A DNA stretch of 64,000 bases from Lacinutrix neustonica. GTDB lineage: Bacteria; Bacteroidota; Bacteroidia; Flavobacteriales; Flavobacteriaceae. Location of the stretch: the NCBI RefSeq assembly GCF_026625145.1, contig NZ_CP113088.1:2521501-2585500 (forward strand), read 5' to 3'. Positions 1 to 8,007 of the stretch are shown here, piece by piece. How positions within the stretch are numbered: the first letter of the stretch is position 1; every line of letters begins with the position of its first letter. The notes under the pieces were generated by a model. It was not told where the DNA came from and made no database searches. It saw nothing but the letters and a program-made list of their open reading frames with translations. A program made the translations under genes and the position numbers.

Positions 1-1848
1 CTTGAGGCAATATTAGACAGCCCAATGCCTTTATTGACTTTTTTACTTTTAAATCCAACCCCGTCATCTTGAATGGTACAATTAATAATACCGTTGTCAA
101 AATTAATATAAATATGTACAGCATTAGCATGAGCATGTTTTGTAATATTTAAAAGAGATTCCTGGACAATGCGGTAAAAATTAATTTTAATCGTATCTGT
201 GGTTTCATTTAAATAATTAGTAGCATTATTCTCTAGAATAAAGGTAAAGTTACTAATGTCACTTTGTGTTTTAATTAAGGTCTTTAGGAGTTCGGAATAT
301 TCTTGTTTTTTTAATAAAACTTCATTTTTAAGGTCATGTGAAATGGTTCTAATTTCTTTTTCAATGTCTTGCAACTCATCAATATAAGAAAGGTGTTTCT
401 TTTTCATTTCGGCGTCCCCTTGAATATTGAGAAATCCTAAACCCATGCGCGTACCAAATATTTTACCTAAAACACCATCGTGAAGCTCTTCAGAAATCCG
501 GTTGCGCTCCTTTATTCTGCCCTCTTCTAATTTTGTTTGTTGGTTGAGCATGAGTTTGTAAATGTCTTCATTAGCCTGTTGTTGCTGGGCTTCAAGTATT
601 AATTGTTTGTTTTTTGCACGTTGGAGCTTGAGAAAATACAGGAGCGATAGAATGGCGATAAACGCAAAAGCTGAAATTATGAGTATAGTGTTTTTAAGTG
701 TTAGGCGTTTTGTTTTTTCTATATATTCATCTGTTTCAAAACGAATACGGGCAAAGGTGTTTTTTATTTGGCGCTCATTGGTTTCCAAATCATTGTTTAG
801 TGCCAAGTATTTATTAAAGTGTAGGTTGGTATTGTTTTTGTCAATTTTTGAGAGAATCAGTAAAGAGGATAAAATGTCTCGAGTATTTTTAATACGGGTC
901 GCTAGAGTATTGGCCTGTTTAGCGTAATCTATGGCGGTTGTTGTATCTTTTAAAGCAACATAATAATTTGCTAAATGCAGCTTGTTTACTATTATTCCGG
1001 AGTTATCTTCAATAGCTGTTCTTATCTTTAAGGCTTTTATAAGGTTGGATTTCACATTAGCGGTGTCCTTATTTATTAATTTAGTATGACCTAAATTATC
1101 TAAAACCATAGCATATAGTTTTTTGTTTTTGTAAAAAAGGCTGTCTGTCTGTAAAGCCAGTTCTAAAGCAGCGATAGCTTCGCTATAGCGTTCTTGTTTT
1201 TGATACGTTAACGCTAAATCATTTAAGGTGCCGCGACCTAAAGGTCTTTTTCTGATCGACTTTTTTTAAGTACTCTAAAGAAATGTTGTGAAAATTTATG
1301 GAGTTATCATAATCTTCTATATCCATATAAATGGAGCCTAACAAGTTATAACATCGGTATAGAGAGGTGTTTTTTTGTAAAGGTTTTAACTTTGTAATGG
1401 CCTGGAAGAGTTTTTCTTCACTTTCTCTATAATCGTTAAATCTACTTTGTATGAAGGCCATGTTATATAACATTTTACCTGTGTGGTAATGGTCATTTAC
1501 AGATTCATACGCTTTAAAGGATTTATAATAATAATAGTATGCCGAGTCGTAGATTTCATTTTCTGCATAATAATGTGCATAATTCCAGTCGGTTTCTGCA
1601 ATACCAGAGGTGTCTCTTAAACGCACGGAAGATTGGAGGGCTTTTTTGTTAGCCGTTTTAAAAAGCAAAGAGTCTCCTGATTTGAGGTGGTCATAAGCTG
1701 ATTTCAATAAAGCAGTATTGCTATTTTGTAATTTAGGACCTTTATCATTACAACTGAAACAAATCAATAACATTATAGCGATTAATAGGATATAGGTAAC
1801 AGACGATTGTATTTTAAAGTTCAAACAGATATGTGTTAAATTGGCCAT
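1..1848 (-). CDS. TPR sensor histidine kinase (HisKA_3/NarL class), truncated at window edge and frameshifted
   Basis: This is a membrane sensor kinase whose C-terminus lies beyond the left edge. It starts at ATG 1848; the TTG nine bases upstream abuts a terminator and is less likely. An N-terminal hydrophobic segment ends in a lipobox-like LLICFSC. Tetratricopeptide repeats (Tyr-rich, YYYYKSF, YNLLGSIY) follow, then one transmembrane helix (ILIISAFAFIAILSLLYFL). Next come a HisKA_3 phosphoacceptor box (ERNRISEELHDGV, near 485-520) and the HATPase N box (LNITKHAHA) and G box (DDGVGF). The reading frame breaks once near 1235-1245 at a GACCTTTAGGTC word; both sides align as one protein. Kinases of this class normally phosphorylate a LuxR/NarL-type regulator, which would lie outside the window. 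The lipobox could instead be a plain signal anchor. The family call is firm; the stimulus is unknown. Confidence 0.85.
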
Positions 1849-1852
1849 AATA

Positions 1853-1890
1853 AACAAAAAAAGCCTTAAATATAAATTTAAGGCTTTTTT
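1853..1890. terminator. Bidirectional Rho-independent terminator
   Basis: A perfect 10-bp stem (AAGCCTTAAA at 1861-1870 with TTTAAGGCTT at 1877-1886, 6-nt loop) is flanked by an A run on the left and a T run on the right. On the minus strand it ends the small lipoprotein transcript just before the kinase start. Confidence 0.85.
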
Positions 1891-1908
1891 AAATATAAAT
1901 GGGTTTTA

Positions 1909-2076
1909 TTAATCACCACCTCTGTCATTATCTGGTTCTGCAGAGCTTTCGCCTCCAGTGGCATAAATAGCTTCTGTCGTGTTAGCGGATTCATCTGCGT
2001 TGATGTCTTCTACTGAACAAGAGAATATAAATGATGTAAAAAAAGTTAATGCTAATAATTTTGTTGCAATCTTCAT
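1909..2076 (-). CDS. Tiny lipoprotein / exported peptide precursor (55 aa)
   Basis: The open frame extends to 2100, but ATG 2076 gives a clean signal peptide: MKIATKLLALTFFTSFIFSC, with Cys at residue 20 as the lipidation site. The mature part is only about 35 residues, very acidic, and ends in a Gly/Asp-rich tail (GGESSAEPDNDRGGD). It has its own terminator and a leader of roughly 90-200 nt, and sits between a sensor kinase and a LytTR regulator. Small, poorly conserved lipoproteins of this kind are common in Flavobacteriaceae. I do not recognise a family or function. A role as a signal precursor for the flanking sensors is only a guess from position. Confidence 0.6.
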   Translation of the reverse strand: MKIATKLLALTFFTSFIFSCSVEDINADESANTTEAIYATGGESSAEPDNDRGGD

Positions 2077-2163
2077 AAGTGTTAGTTTTAGATTATACAT
2101 GTGGTCACCACCTAAAAAAGGGTGTAACCTTAAGGGAAATTGAGATTTTTGGTCTCAACTAAA

Positions 2164-2171
2164 TAAATGTA
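2164..2171 (-). promoter_or_regulatory. Possible -7 box of the small lipoprotein
   Basis: On the minus strand this reads TACATTTA, one mismatch from the Bacteroidota TAnnTTTG -7 consensus. It precedes the lipoprotein start by about 90 nt. The leader in between contains a TTGAGA/TCTCAA inverted repeat (2140-2145 with 2153-2158). Confidence 0.35.
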
Positions 2172-2242
2172 GAAGCTTCTTACACCGCTAAATTAAGAGG
2201 TTGTCGTGGGGTACAGCACTATTTTATGCATGCTTTAGTGAA

Positions 2243-2254
2243 AGACCATGGTCT
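2243..2254. repeat. 12-bp perfect palindrome AGACCATGGTCT
   Basis: A perfect dyad in the gap between the LytTR gene and the small lipoprotein, about 75 bp upstream of the putative lipoprotein -7 box. It could be an operator, but there is no second copy in the window to support that. Confidence 0.35.
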
Positions 2255-2286
2255 ATTAGTGTATGACCTAATCTAGATAGGGAAAG

Positions 2287-3032
2287 TTAATTTGAGCTTG
2301 AAATAAATAAATCGGATAAGGAGTTTTTAATAAAATCTATATTATCAATATAGGTTTTAGTAAACGGAATTTTGTGAGGCGTTTGGTCTACCGTACATTT
2401 TGATTTACTATAATTTATTCTACAAACGTAATTTTGGTTGACTATATAACTTTTATGAATTCTAAAAAAATTTTTTGGCATCACCTCCTCAAATGTTTTT
2501 AGGGTTTTGTAAGCACTTATAACGGTGCCATCATTGATATAGAAATCGGTGGTGTTATTATCGGCTTTAAGAAAAACAATTTCATCGGTATTTAAGTATC
2601 TATAATCTTGATAGGATTTTAAACACAGGGTTCTGTTAAGCGTATTGGAACGTTTTTTTTTAAATTTTAAAGCGAGTTTTCTAAGGTCTAATTCTGCTAA
2701 AGGCAATGTGAGATAATCCAAAAAATCATGCTTTAAGGCTTCGTAAGCTTTTTCTTTAGTTGCTGATACAGCAACAAAGTCCCGCAGAATCTCGGCATAA
2801 GTTTTAAGCTCATTTACAAAATGAAAGGCATTATCTAATACGTTATCAACATTTAAAAAAACCAAATCGGCTTTCTTTTTAAAATAGTATTCATCGCATC
2901 ATTGTAGCATGAGGAATGGCCAATAGCGTTAAATACTGGAAAATCTTCTAATACGTTATTTATACTACTAAATAATTTATTAGAATTATCAATGATATAA
3001 TAACTGTTCAAAATTGTTTTTTTTAATGTCAT
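2287..3032 (-). CDS. LytTR DNA-binding regulator with degenerate receiver domain (one frameshift)
   Basis: About 248 aa after restoring one base in an A homopolymer near 2876-2884; the true start is ATG 3032. The N-terminal half is laid out like a response-regulator receiver, but its key acidic residues are gone. The usual IVDDE opening reads YYIIDNS, and the phosphoacceptor Asp of the FLD motif is Asn (ADLVFLNVD). The C-terminal ~100 residues are a clear LytTR domain (IVFLKADNN, MPKNFFRIHKSYIVN). It is therefore probably a phosphorylation-independent LytTR transcription factor. It is the third gene of a signalling patch with the TPR kinase and the small lipoprotein. Its targets are unknown; the palindrome at 2243-2254 is adjacent. 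Confidence 0.8.
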
Positions 3033-3110
3033 AAAGTTAGGATTAATAATGAGATAGTGTTTACGAGAGTCCCTTACAATAGCTAAGGTGTTTCCCTTTT
3101 TTTAAGGGGC

Positions 3111-3140
3111 TATTCGTTTGTAAACGCTTACAAACGAATA
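3111..3140. repeat. Perfect 13-bp inverted repeat with ACGC loop
   Basis: Arms TATTCGTTTGTAA (3111-3123) and TTACAAACGAATA (3128-3140) are exact complements around a 4-nt loop. There is no T run, so a simple terminator is unlikely. It lies between the divergent LytTR regulator and ssb, where an operator or a structured leader would be expected. The core resembles LacI-type operators (TGTAA-n4-TTACA). Confidence 0.6.
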
Positions 3141-3276
3141 CAATCGACATTAAATGCGTGTTTACCGATTAGTATTTGGAACCCTTCACATCTTTGCCAT
3201 GTCGAAACATAAGAACTCGATGTCATTAACTGTTTAACCTGTCTGCCAACAAAGGCGGCATTAAAATTTGAAAATT

Positions 3277-3612
3277 ATGAACACGCTTAAAAACAAAGTA
3301 CAGTTGATTGGTAACCTAGGGCAAGATCCGGAAATTATCAATTTAGAATCAGGAAAAATGTTAGCTAAATTTTCCATTGCTACAAATGACAGCTACAAAA
3401 CTGCTAGCGGAGAAAAAGTAACAGGTACCCAGTGGCACAGAATCGTAGCTTTTGGCAAAACAGCAGAAATTATAGAAAAGTATGTCGTCAAAGGCAAAGA
3501 GATTGCTATAGAAGGCAAGTTAAACACGCGCTCATGGGAAGATAAAGATGGGATGAAGCGATATACAACAGAAGTAGTTTGTAGTGAACTATTGTTGTTA
3601 GGTAGTAAATAA
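3277..3612 (+). CDS. ssb: Single-stranded DNA-binding protein, short form
   Basis: 111-aa OB-fold protein that binds single-stranded DNA in replication and repair. ATG 3277 is chosen over an upstream TTG because it begins the usual MNTLKNKVQLIGNLGQDPE. The motifs GTQWHRIVAFGKTAEI and YVVKGKEIAIEGKL are typical of SSB. The protein stops right after the OB fold (SELLLLGSK) and lacks the disordered acidic tail (DDDIPF-like) that recruits partner proteins in canonical SSB. It may therefore be a secondary SSB, as found in many Bacteroidota. It is followed by a strong hairpin that can end its transcript. Confidence 0.9.
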   Translation: MNTLKNKVQLIGNLGQDPEIINLESGKMLAKFSIATNDSYKTASGEKVTGTQWHRIVAFGKTAEIIEKYVVKGKEIAIEGKLNTRSWEDKDGMKRYTTEVVCSELLLLGSK

Positions 3613-3632
3613 ATGCTATTCCATAAATAAAA

Positions 3633-3744
3633 ATTAAAAAGGCTCACAAAAGTGAGCCTTTTCTGCTATTAATCAATTTGTTAATATACATTCTCAGGGA
3701 AGAATTTAATATTAACTGATTAAAGAGGCGCAATCAGCGCATCT
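3633..3744 (-). ncRNA. Candidate small RNA A (~110 nt), LytTR-site controlled
   Basis: A minus-strand transcription unit with no usable ORF: -7 box TATCTTTG at 3751-3758, start expected near 3744, terminator at 3662-3636. It aligns along its whole length with candidate B (10522-10637). Both have a 5' hairpin with a CTGRTTR loop whose stem differs by a compensatory pair (GCG/CGC here, GAG/CTC in B). Both have a second ATTCT...AGAAT hairpin with a pyrimidine loop (here TCCCTG), a common TTGATTAATAGC block, and the GGCTCAC terminator hairpin. The short ORFs are not conserved (this copy reads Met-Arg-stop), which argues for RNA function. The pyrimidine loop could pair with purine-rich ribosome binding sites, as in RsaE/FasX-like RNAs; that is inference. 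Confidence 0.6.
3636..3662. terminator. Bidirectional terminator hairpin (ssb / candidate sRNA A)
   Basis: The stem AAAAGGCTCAC / GTGAGCCTTTT around an AAAA loop terminates ssb on the plus strand and the candidate small RNA on the minus strand. The hairpin core is shared with two other places in the window (4143-4171 and 10526-10554). Confidence 0.85.
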
Positions 3745-3750
3745 CGTTGA

Positions 3751-3758
3751 CAAAGATA
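3751..3758 (-). promoter_or_regulatory. -7 promoter box of candidate sRNA A
   Basis: Minus-strand TATCTTTG, a perfect match to the Bacteroidota TAnnTTTG element. The LytTR-like repeat pair starts 32 bp upstream. Confidence 0.65.
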
Positions 3759-3789
3759 AACGCTAGGGGCCTTTTAAAAGAGATACGTG

Positions 3790-3820
3790 TAATAGCTGTA
3801 GGGCTTTTGGAAATAGATGG
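3790..3820 (-). promoter_or_regulatory. Putative LytTR binding site upstream of sRNA A (paired direct repeat)
   Basis: Plus-strand half-sites TAATAGCTGT (3790-3799) and AAATAGATGG (3811-3820), 21 bp apart, i.e. two helical turns on one face. LytTR proteins typically bind two ~9-bp direct repeats with this spacing. The distance to the -7 box (32 bp) equals that at 10683, 10914 and 15017. Confidence 0.6.
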
Positions 3821-4140
3821 GAAACGGTAGTACGTTCAATATATTTAAAATATATTTTTTATCTAGCTGATTATCCTACAAATGGGCTTGAAATATAATG
3901 AAATTATTAAAAGTGTCATTCTTTATATTTTTAGTGTATAATTTTCATTGGATGATTTAAAATAAGGGTATTTGTGAAGCAATTCTATGCGCCTATGAAC
4001 AATGTTTGTTAAGTGCGGGAAATCATAATTTGACTTGTATTCTCAAACCATAATCAAAATTTAAGTTTCATTATGGTTTCTGTTGGCTATTCTCTATTGG
4101 AAAGGCATCAATTATATCTATTTACTTAAAATAATGCCTA
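3821..4140. other. Gene-free stretch with one inverted repeat
   Basis: No convincing ORF on either strand. The only structure seen is an inverted repeat with perfect 10-bp arms, AAACCATAAT (4045-4054) and ATTATGGTTT (4070-4079), and a looser AGGCAT/ATGCCT pair near 4100-4140. It is AT-rich and could hold a leader or a decayed gene; nothing further can be supported. Confidence 0.5.
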
Positions 4141-4142
4141 AT

Positions 4143-4171
4143 AAAAAAGGCTCACCTAAGTGAGCCTTTTT
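4143..4171. terminator. Terminator after the short lipoprotein; part of a 45-bp identical repeat
   Basis: The hairpin AAAGGCTCAC-CTAA-GTGAGCCTTT lies within 4141-4185, which is identical base for base to 10524-10568 and closely related to 3634-3677. It terminates the minus-strand lipoprotein gene. It lacks the upstream hairpins and promoter of the sRNA candidates, so it is called a terminator only. Confidence 0.85.
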
Positions 4172-4230
4172 CCGCTATTAATCAAATATCTCGGTACATT
4201 AAGGGGTTCCAAAATAAGAAATTATTTTTG

Positions 4231-4715
4231 TTAGTTTTTTTGAAATACTAAAGTATCTGTTCCGCCATTACCTCCACTAATATCAATAAGGCTTATAACG
4301 GTATCTGTATGGCTAACAATATCCCAATCATCATTTAAATCTTCAAATACATTAGTCTCTGGTACAGGAAATGAGATATTAAAGTCTATGTCATTGCTAT
4401 TACTACTATCATCTGTACTATTGCTATCGTTGGTTACAGACCAGGTTCCACTAATACTATTAGTACCATTGCTAGCGTCTAAAGTGCCGTTAGTATTAAA
4501 AGTGAAATTGTAGTTATTAAAATCTGTAGTTTCATCTTGTCCGGAATCCACATAACTAGTTATTCTCCAAGTGCCGATTGAGCAGTCGTTATTACTTGCT
4601 GAATTTCCGCGCTATTGTCATTAGGGCTTCCATCATCGTCATCAGATGAACACGATGAAGACATTAATGAAAAGTTAAGCAGCATGAGTATCCCGTAAAA
4701 AAGTCTATTTTTCAT
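4231..4715 (-). CDS. Short lipoprotein with lipocalin-like domain (one frameshift)
   Basis: About 161 aa after correcting one missing base near 4607 (a TCCGG-type site). The signal peptide and lipobox read SLMSSSC after an N-terminal MKNRLFYGILMLLNF, followed by an Asp/Ser/Asn-rich linker. The folded part (CSIGTWRITSYVDSGQDETT, then NGTLDAS and GTWSV) matches the last domain of the neighbouring 469-aa lipoprotein, including the ending ISGGNGGTDTLVFQKN versus ISGGGGTDVLTLQKL. It is a surface or periplasm-facing lipoprotein of unknown ligand, likely a partial paralogue of its neighbour. Both genes run divergently from the ECF sigma/FecR/TonB-receptor set and may be its targets. Confidence 0.75.
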
Positions 4716-4745
4716 AATTTTAAGTATTTGTTATTAATTTAGGTT

Positions 4746-6155
4746 TTATAATTTTTGAAGCGTTAAGACATCTGTGCCACCGCCGCCACTAATATCCTGA
4801 ACAATGACTTGCGTAGTTGTTGCAGATACAACGCCCCAATCATCATTAAACTCATCAAACGGGATTGAAGTTCCAAAATTTAATAGCAGTTCGTTTCCAG
4901 CGTTTTGTACCGCCCAGGTCCCATTAATAGTTGTGCTATTGGCTGCAACCACTGTTCCGTTACTATCAAAATTTAATTGGTAACCATTATAATCTGTAGT
5001 TTCGTCAACACCATCATCTGTATATGAGCTAACTATCCATAAGCCATCTGACAGTGTGCTGGTAAGGGTGCCGCCACCGCTAGAATTGCAATCGCTCTCA
5101 AAACGTAATCGGTCATCACCAAGCCTTAAGTCGAACTTCACTTCTCCAATTTCCTCGTCTATTTCGTGTAGGTTCCGGATGTCATTAAAATCGATTAATC
5201 CGGTGACATTAACAGTTACTGCTATTGCATTTCCTGTTCCCGAGGCAGACCAGGTGCCTGTAAAATTTGTACCAGACGACGTAACAGTTATAGAACCATC
5301 TGTTAAGAAATTAAATAAGTAACCGTTATAAATATCTTCAAGATCATTGTCATCCCGTTCTAATTTATCAACGGTCCAATTTGAGCAATCAGTTAAAATA
5401 GCTGTCAGTTGAGAATCAGTACAATTGTTACAATCGTCGTCATCATAATCATAGTCATCATCTTCATCACAGTCATCTTCAAAGGTGTCAATCGTATTTT
5501 CTAATTCATTTAAATTATTTACTGTAAGTGTGGTGCCATCAGATAAAATAACTGTTATTGGGAATTGTATAGTAACAACGTCCTCTTCGTCTATATCATC
5601 TATAAAATTATAAAGCTCATTGTCGTTATTAATAGTTATAGTTTCTATTAATTCATTATTAGCGTTATAAATTGAAGCCGTAATTGGATACTGAAAATCT
5701 AAACATTCTATGTCATCATCCTCTTCGTTTTCATCATTACAATCATCTGAGAAATCATCAAATTCTGAACTATTATTAATCACAACTTCAGTAAAATCGG
5801 CCAAAATTATTGTGATTGGAAATTGTATTACAATAGTATCATCATCATCATCTAGCTCGTCAAAAATAGCTTCTATCGTATCAAAATTGGATGTTGAGTC
5901 AACAGTAATTTCCAAGCCATTTACAAAAACCGTTACTGGCAATTGCACGTTAAAACAGTTAGAATTATCTATAATATTGTCATTAGAACCATCATTGGTC
6001 GCAGTACGTTGCATAAGTGTTGCAACAGTTGAATTAGCCACTAAGGTTTGCTCTTGTGGTGGATTAATAACTTCTATTTCTTCTGTTCTGCAAGCATTGA
6101 AGGATACAAATGAAAAAAGAATTAATGTGGTTAAAATTTTTCGAGTAGATTTCAT
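4746..6155 (-). CDS. Large acidic repeat lipoprotein (469 aa)
   Basis: Intact. The lipobox is in LILFSFVSFNAC (Cys 22). Residues ~65-240 hold four related ~45-residue modules built around Q[FLY]P[IV]T[VAI] with DxxxLxVNN-type second strands, separated by runs of 4-6 Asp/Glu. Pairs of Cys occur (DDCN, IECLDF, DDCNNC). Residues ~245-469 hold two lipocalin-like domains of the form CxxWxVxxL...YNGYxxNFxxxGxxTV...GTWxV. The Asp-rich linkers suggest Ca2+ binding, but that is not shown. The last domain is duplicated in the gene just downstream. Families with these modules are known only as hypothetical in Flavobacteriia, to my knowledge. The position opposite an ECF sigma set suggests co-regulation. 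Confidence 0.8.
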   Translation of the reverse strand: MKSTRKILTTLILFSFVSFNACRTEEIEVINPPQEQTLVANSTVATLMQRTATNDGSNDNIIDNSNCFNVQLPVTVFVNGLEITVDSTSNFDTIEAIFDELDDDDDTIVIQFPITIILADFTEVVINNSSEFDDFSDDCNDENEEDDDIECLDFQYPITASIYNANNELIETITINNDNELYNFIDDIDEEDVVTIQFPITVILSDGTTLTVNNLNELENTIDTFEDDCDEDDDYDYDDDDCNNCTDSQLTAILTDCSNWTVDKLERDDNDLEDIYNGYLFNFLTDGSITVTSSGTNFTGTWSASGTGNAIAVTVNVTGLIDFNDIRNLHEIDEEIGEVKFDLRLGDDRLRFESDCNSSGGGTLTSTLSDGLWIVSSYTDDGVDETTDYNGYQLNFDSNGTVVAANSTTINGTWAVQNAGNELLLNFGTSIPFDEFNDDWGVVSATTTQVIVQDISGGGGTDVLTLQKL

Positions 6156-6234
6156 GATTTTATTTTTTTGTTATTTATTTCCTCTATAGTAATAGAACAA
6201 CTTGTTATTAATAATTCCTGAAAAAAAATATTTT

Positions 6235-6426
6235 TTATAAGAATAATAAATAGTCTAATCGTTCTAACACACTTTTTAATTGTATGGATGCTATTTTTTG
6301 ATTAGGTTGTTCCTTTAAACTTTTCGTCAAATGAATTAATTTTATTCGGCACTGATCAATCTCATATTCTTTTAGATTAAAAACCAATTGATTTAATTCG
6401 TCTTTATTATAATCAGTTAAATTCAT
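6235..6426 (-). CDS. Small hypothetical protein (63 aa)
   Basis: ATG start; a short, helical, charged protein without signal or membrane segment (LNQLVFNLKEYEIDQCR, LKSVLERLDYLLFL). It sits between the acidic lipoprotein and the divergent sigma gene. No family is recognised. It could be a small regulator or a chance ORF; the length and the absence of an overlapping frame make it plausible only. Confidence 0.4.
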   Translation of the reverse strand: MNLTDYNKDELNQLVFNLKEYEIDQCRIKLIHLTKSLKEQPNQKIASIQLKSVLERLDYLLFL

Positions 6427-6525
6427 ATAAACGGTTGCTTTTACTAATACAACAATTTACTTTTTAAAATCCCTGAAAAATTTATTGATTTTTTTACATA
6501 ACTTTAGACAACTAAATATTTGATT

Positions 6526-7049
6526 TTGCAAAAAGACCTTAATGATGATATATGCGAAGAATTAGTTTTTAAGCGTATTTATGATAAATATTCTAAAACC
6601 TTACACGATTTTTTATATTACAAATATGGTGAGCAATATAATCCTAATGATAAAGCGCAAGATGCTTTTATTAAACTCGGGATAATTGTAAAAAGGTAAC
6701 GTTAAGCAAAGCAAAATCTTTTTTGTTTACTGTGGCAAATAATATGATGCTTAATGAGATTAAACATCAAAAAGTAGTTTTAAAACATCAAAAAATAAAT
6801 CGTAAGGAATATACCAACGAAACGCCTGAGTTTATCTTAGAGAAGGAACAATTTTTAGAGCGTTATAATAAAGTACTTGCCAATTTAAAAGAAGAGCAAC
6901 GCGTTGCTTTTTTATTAAATAAAGTTGAAGGGAAAAAACACAGCGAAATTGCAGATTTATTAGGGGTCACTACAAAAGTTGTCGAGTATAGAATTTATAC
7001 AGCATTTAATATTCTAAAAAAAGAGCTTGAAGGATTTAAAATAAAATAA
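6526..7049 (+). CDS. ECF RNA polymerase sigma factor, FecI-like (one frameshift)
   Basis: About 174 aa. Region 2 (IYDKYSKTLHDFLYYKYG...DAFIKL) and region 4 (LANLKEEQRVAFLLNKVEGKKHSEIADLLG, VEYRIYTAFNILKKEL) lie in different frames. One base is missing near 6676-6682, where the family expects a Trp codon (KLWDNCKK). No ATG opens the frame; TTG 6526 or 6520 is the likely start, close behind a TAACTTTA box. It would recruit RNA polymerase to the downstream receptor operon and possibly to the divergent lipoproteins. It is followed 48 bp later by its FecR anti-sigma. Confidence 0.85.
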
Positions 7050-7096
7050 TCAGGAGTTTAAAAGCTAAAGTTGTTATATAATAAAGTAAAGTTACT

Positions 7097-8007
7097 ATGG
7101 ATAAAGAATTACTTCGGAAAAATGGTTGAATAATGACTTGACTGAAGCTGAAGAAAAAGTATTCAGGCAACTGGATGATTACGCATTAAATCAAGAGATT
7201 TTAGACACAGCAAAACGATTTAAAGCATCACAGTTTTCTAATATTGATGACTTTGAAACGTTTAAGGCACAATATAATACACAAAATACAACCGTTAAAA
7301 AGTTGAACTGGATAACACCGCTATTAAGAATAGCAAGTGTCGTTGTTATCGCATTTGGTATTTATTTTTCTTTCTTTTTTAATAATAATGTATATGTGCA
7401 AACTTTAGCTAGCCAAAAAACCACTATTGAATTGCCAGATCAATCTCAGGTTGTTTTAAATGCGATGTCTTCAATTGATTACAGCGAAAAAAACTGGAAA
7501 GACAGTAGAGCTTTAAAATTAGATGGAGAAGCCTATTTTAAAGTAGCAAAAGGAAAAACCTTCGATGTAATCACTTCTCAAGGAAAAGTAACAGTAGTTG
7601 GTACAGCGTTTAATGTTAAACAACGTGACAATTATTTTGAGGTTCAATGTTTTGAAGGTGTTGTTAAAGTAACTTCAGACACGATTACAAGACAATTAAT
7701 AGCAGGAGATACTTACAGCATGTTTGAAGGTAAATTTACAAGTGATAAAATAAATGCAGTGGTGCCCGAATGGACTAATAACAATAGTATTTTTAATGCT
7801 ATGCCAATAAAAGAAGTTGTTGCAGAACTAGAAAGGCAATACAACATTCAAGTACGCTTTAAAGACGTGAATACAAAGCGATTATTTACAGGAGGATTTA
7901 CCCATAACAATTTAAATAATGCCCTTATTTCTATAACACAACCAATGAATATGACCTATGAATTAAAATCATCTAATCAAGTCATAATTAATGGGCAAAA
8001 ACGGTAG
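7097..8007 (+). CDS. FecR-family anti-sigma factor (one frameshift near the start)
   Basis: About 303 aa starting at ATG 7097 (MDKELL). The frame breaks at 7112-7123, where CTTCGGAAAAATGG probably stands for CTTCCGGAAAAATGG. After that it reads KWLNNDLTEAEEKVF, the usual cytoplasmic sigma-binding start. One transmembrane helix (LLRIASVVVIAFGIYFSFF) precedes the periplasmic FecR domain (TTIELPDQSQVVLNAMS, LDGEAYFKVAKG, GTAFNV) and a C-terminal DUF4974 secretin-like domain. It passes the state of the TonB receptor to the sigma factor. It overlaps the receptor gene by 17 bp, so the two are translationally coupled. Confidence 0.88.

Noticed and set aside
562..927. Plus-strand ORF opposite the TPR kinase
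   Set aside because: It mirrors the kinase coding frame, has odd composition and no start context; it is a shadow.
4141..4200. A third homologue of sRNA A/B at the 45-bp repeat
   Set aside because: It has the terminator and the TTGATTAATAGC block, but no -7 box, no repeat pair and neither upstream hairpin. It serves as the lipoprotein gene terminator.
5430..5500. Short GAT/GAC-rich tandem stretch as a DNA repeat or CRISPR-like array
   Set aside because: It encodes Asp runs within an open lipoprotein frame; there are no spacers and no cas genes in the window.
5710..6189. Ser-rich plus-strand ORF opposite the acidic lipoprotein
   Set aside because: Its Ser runs are the antisense reading of the Asp codons of the lipoprotein.
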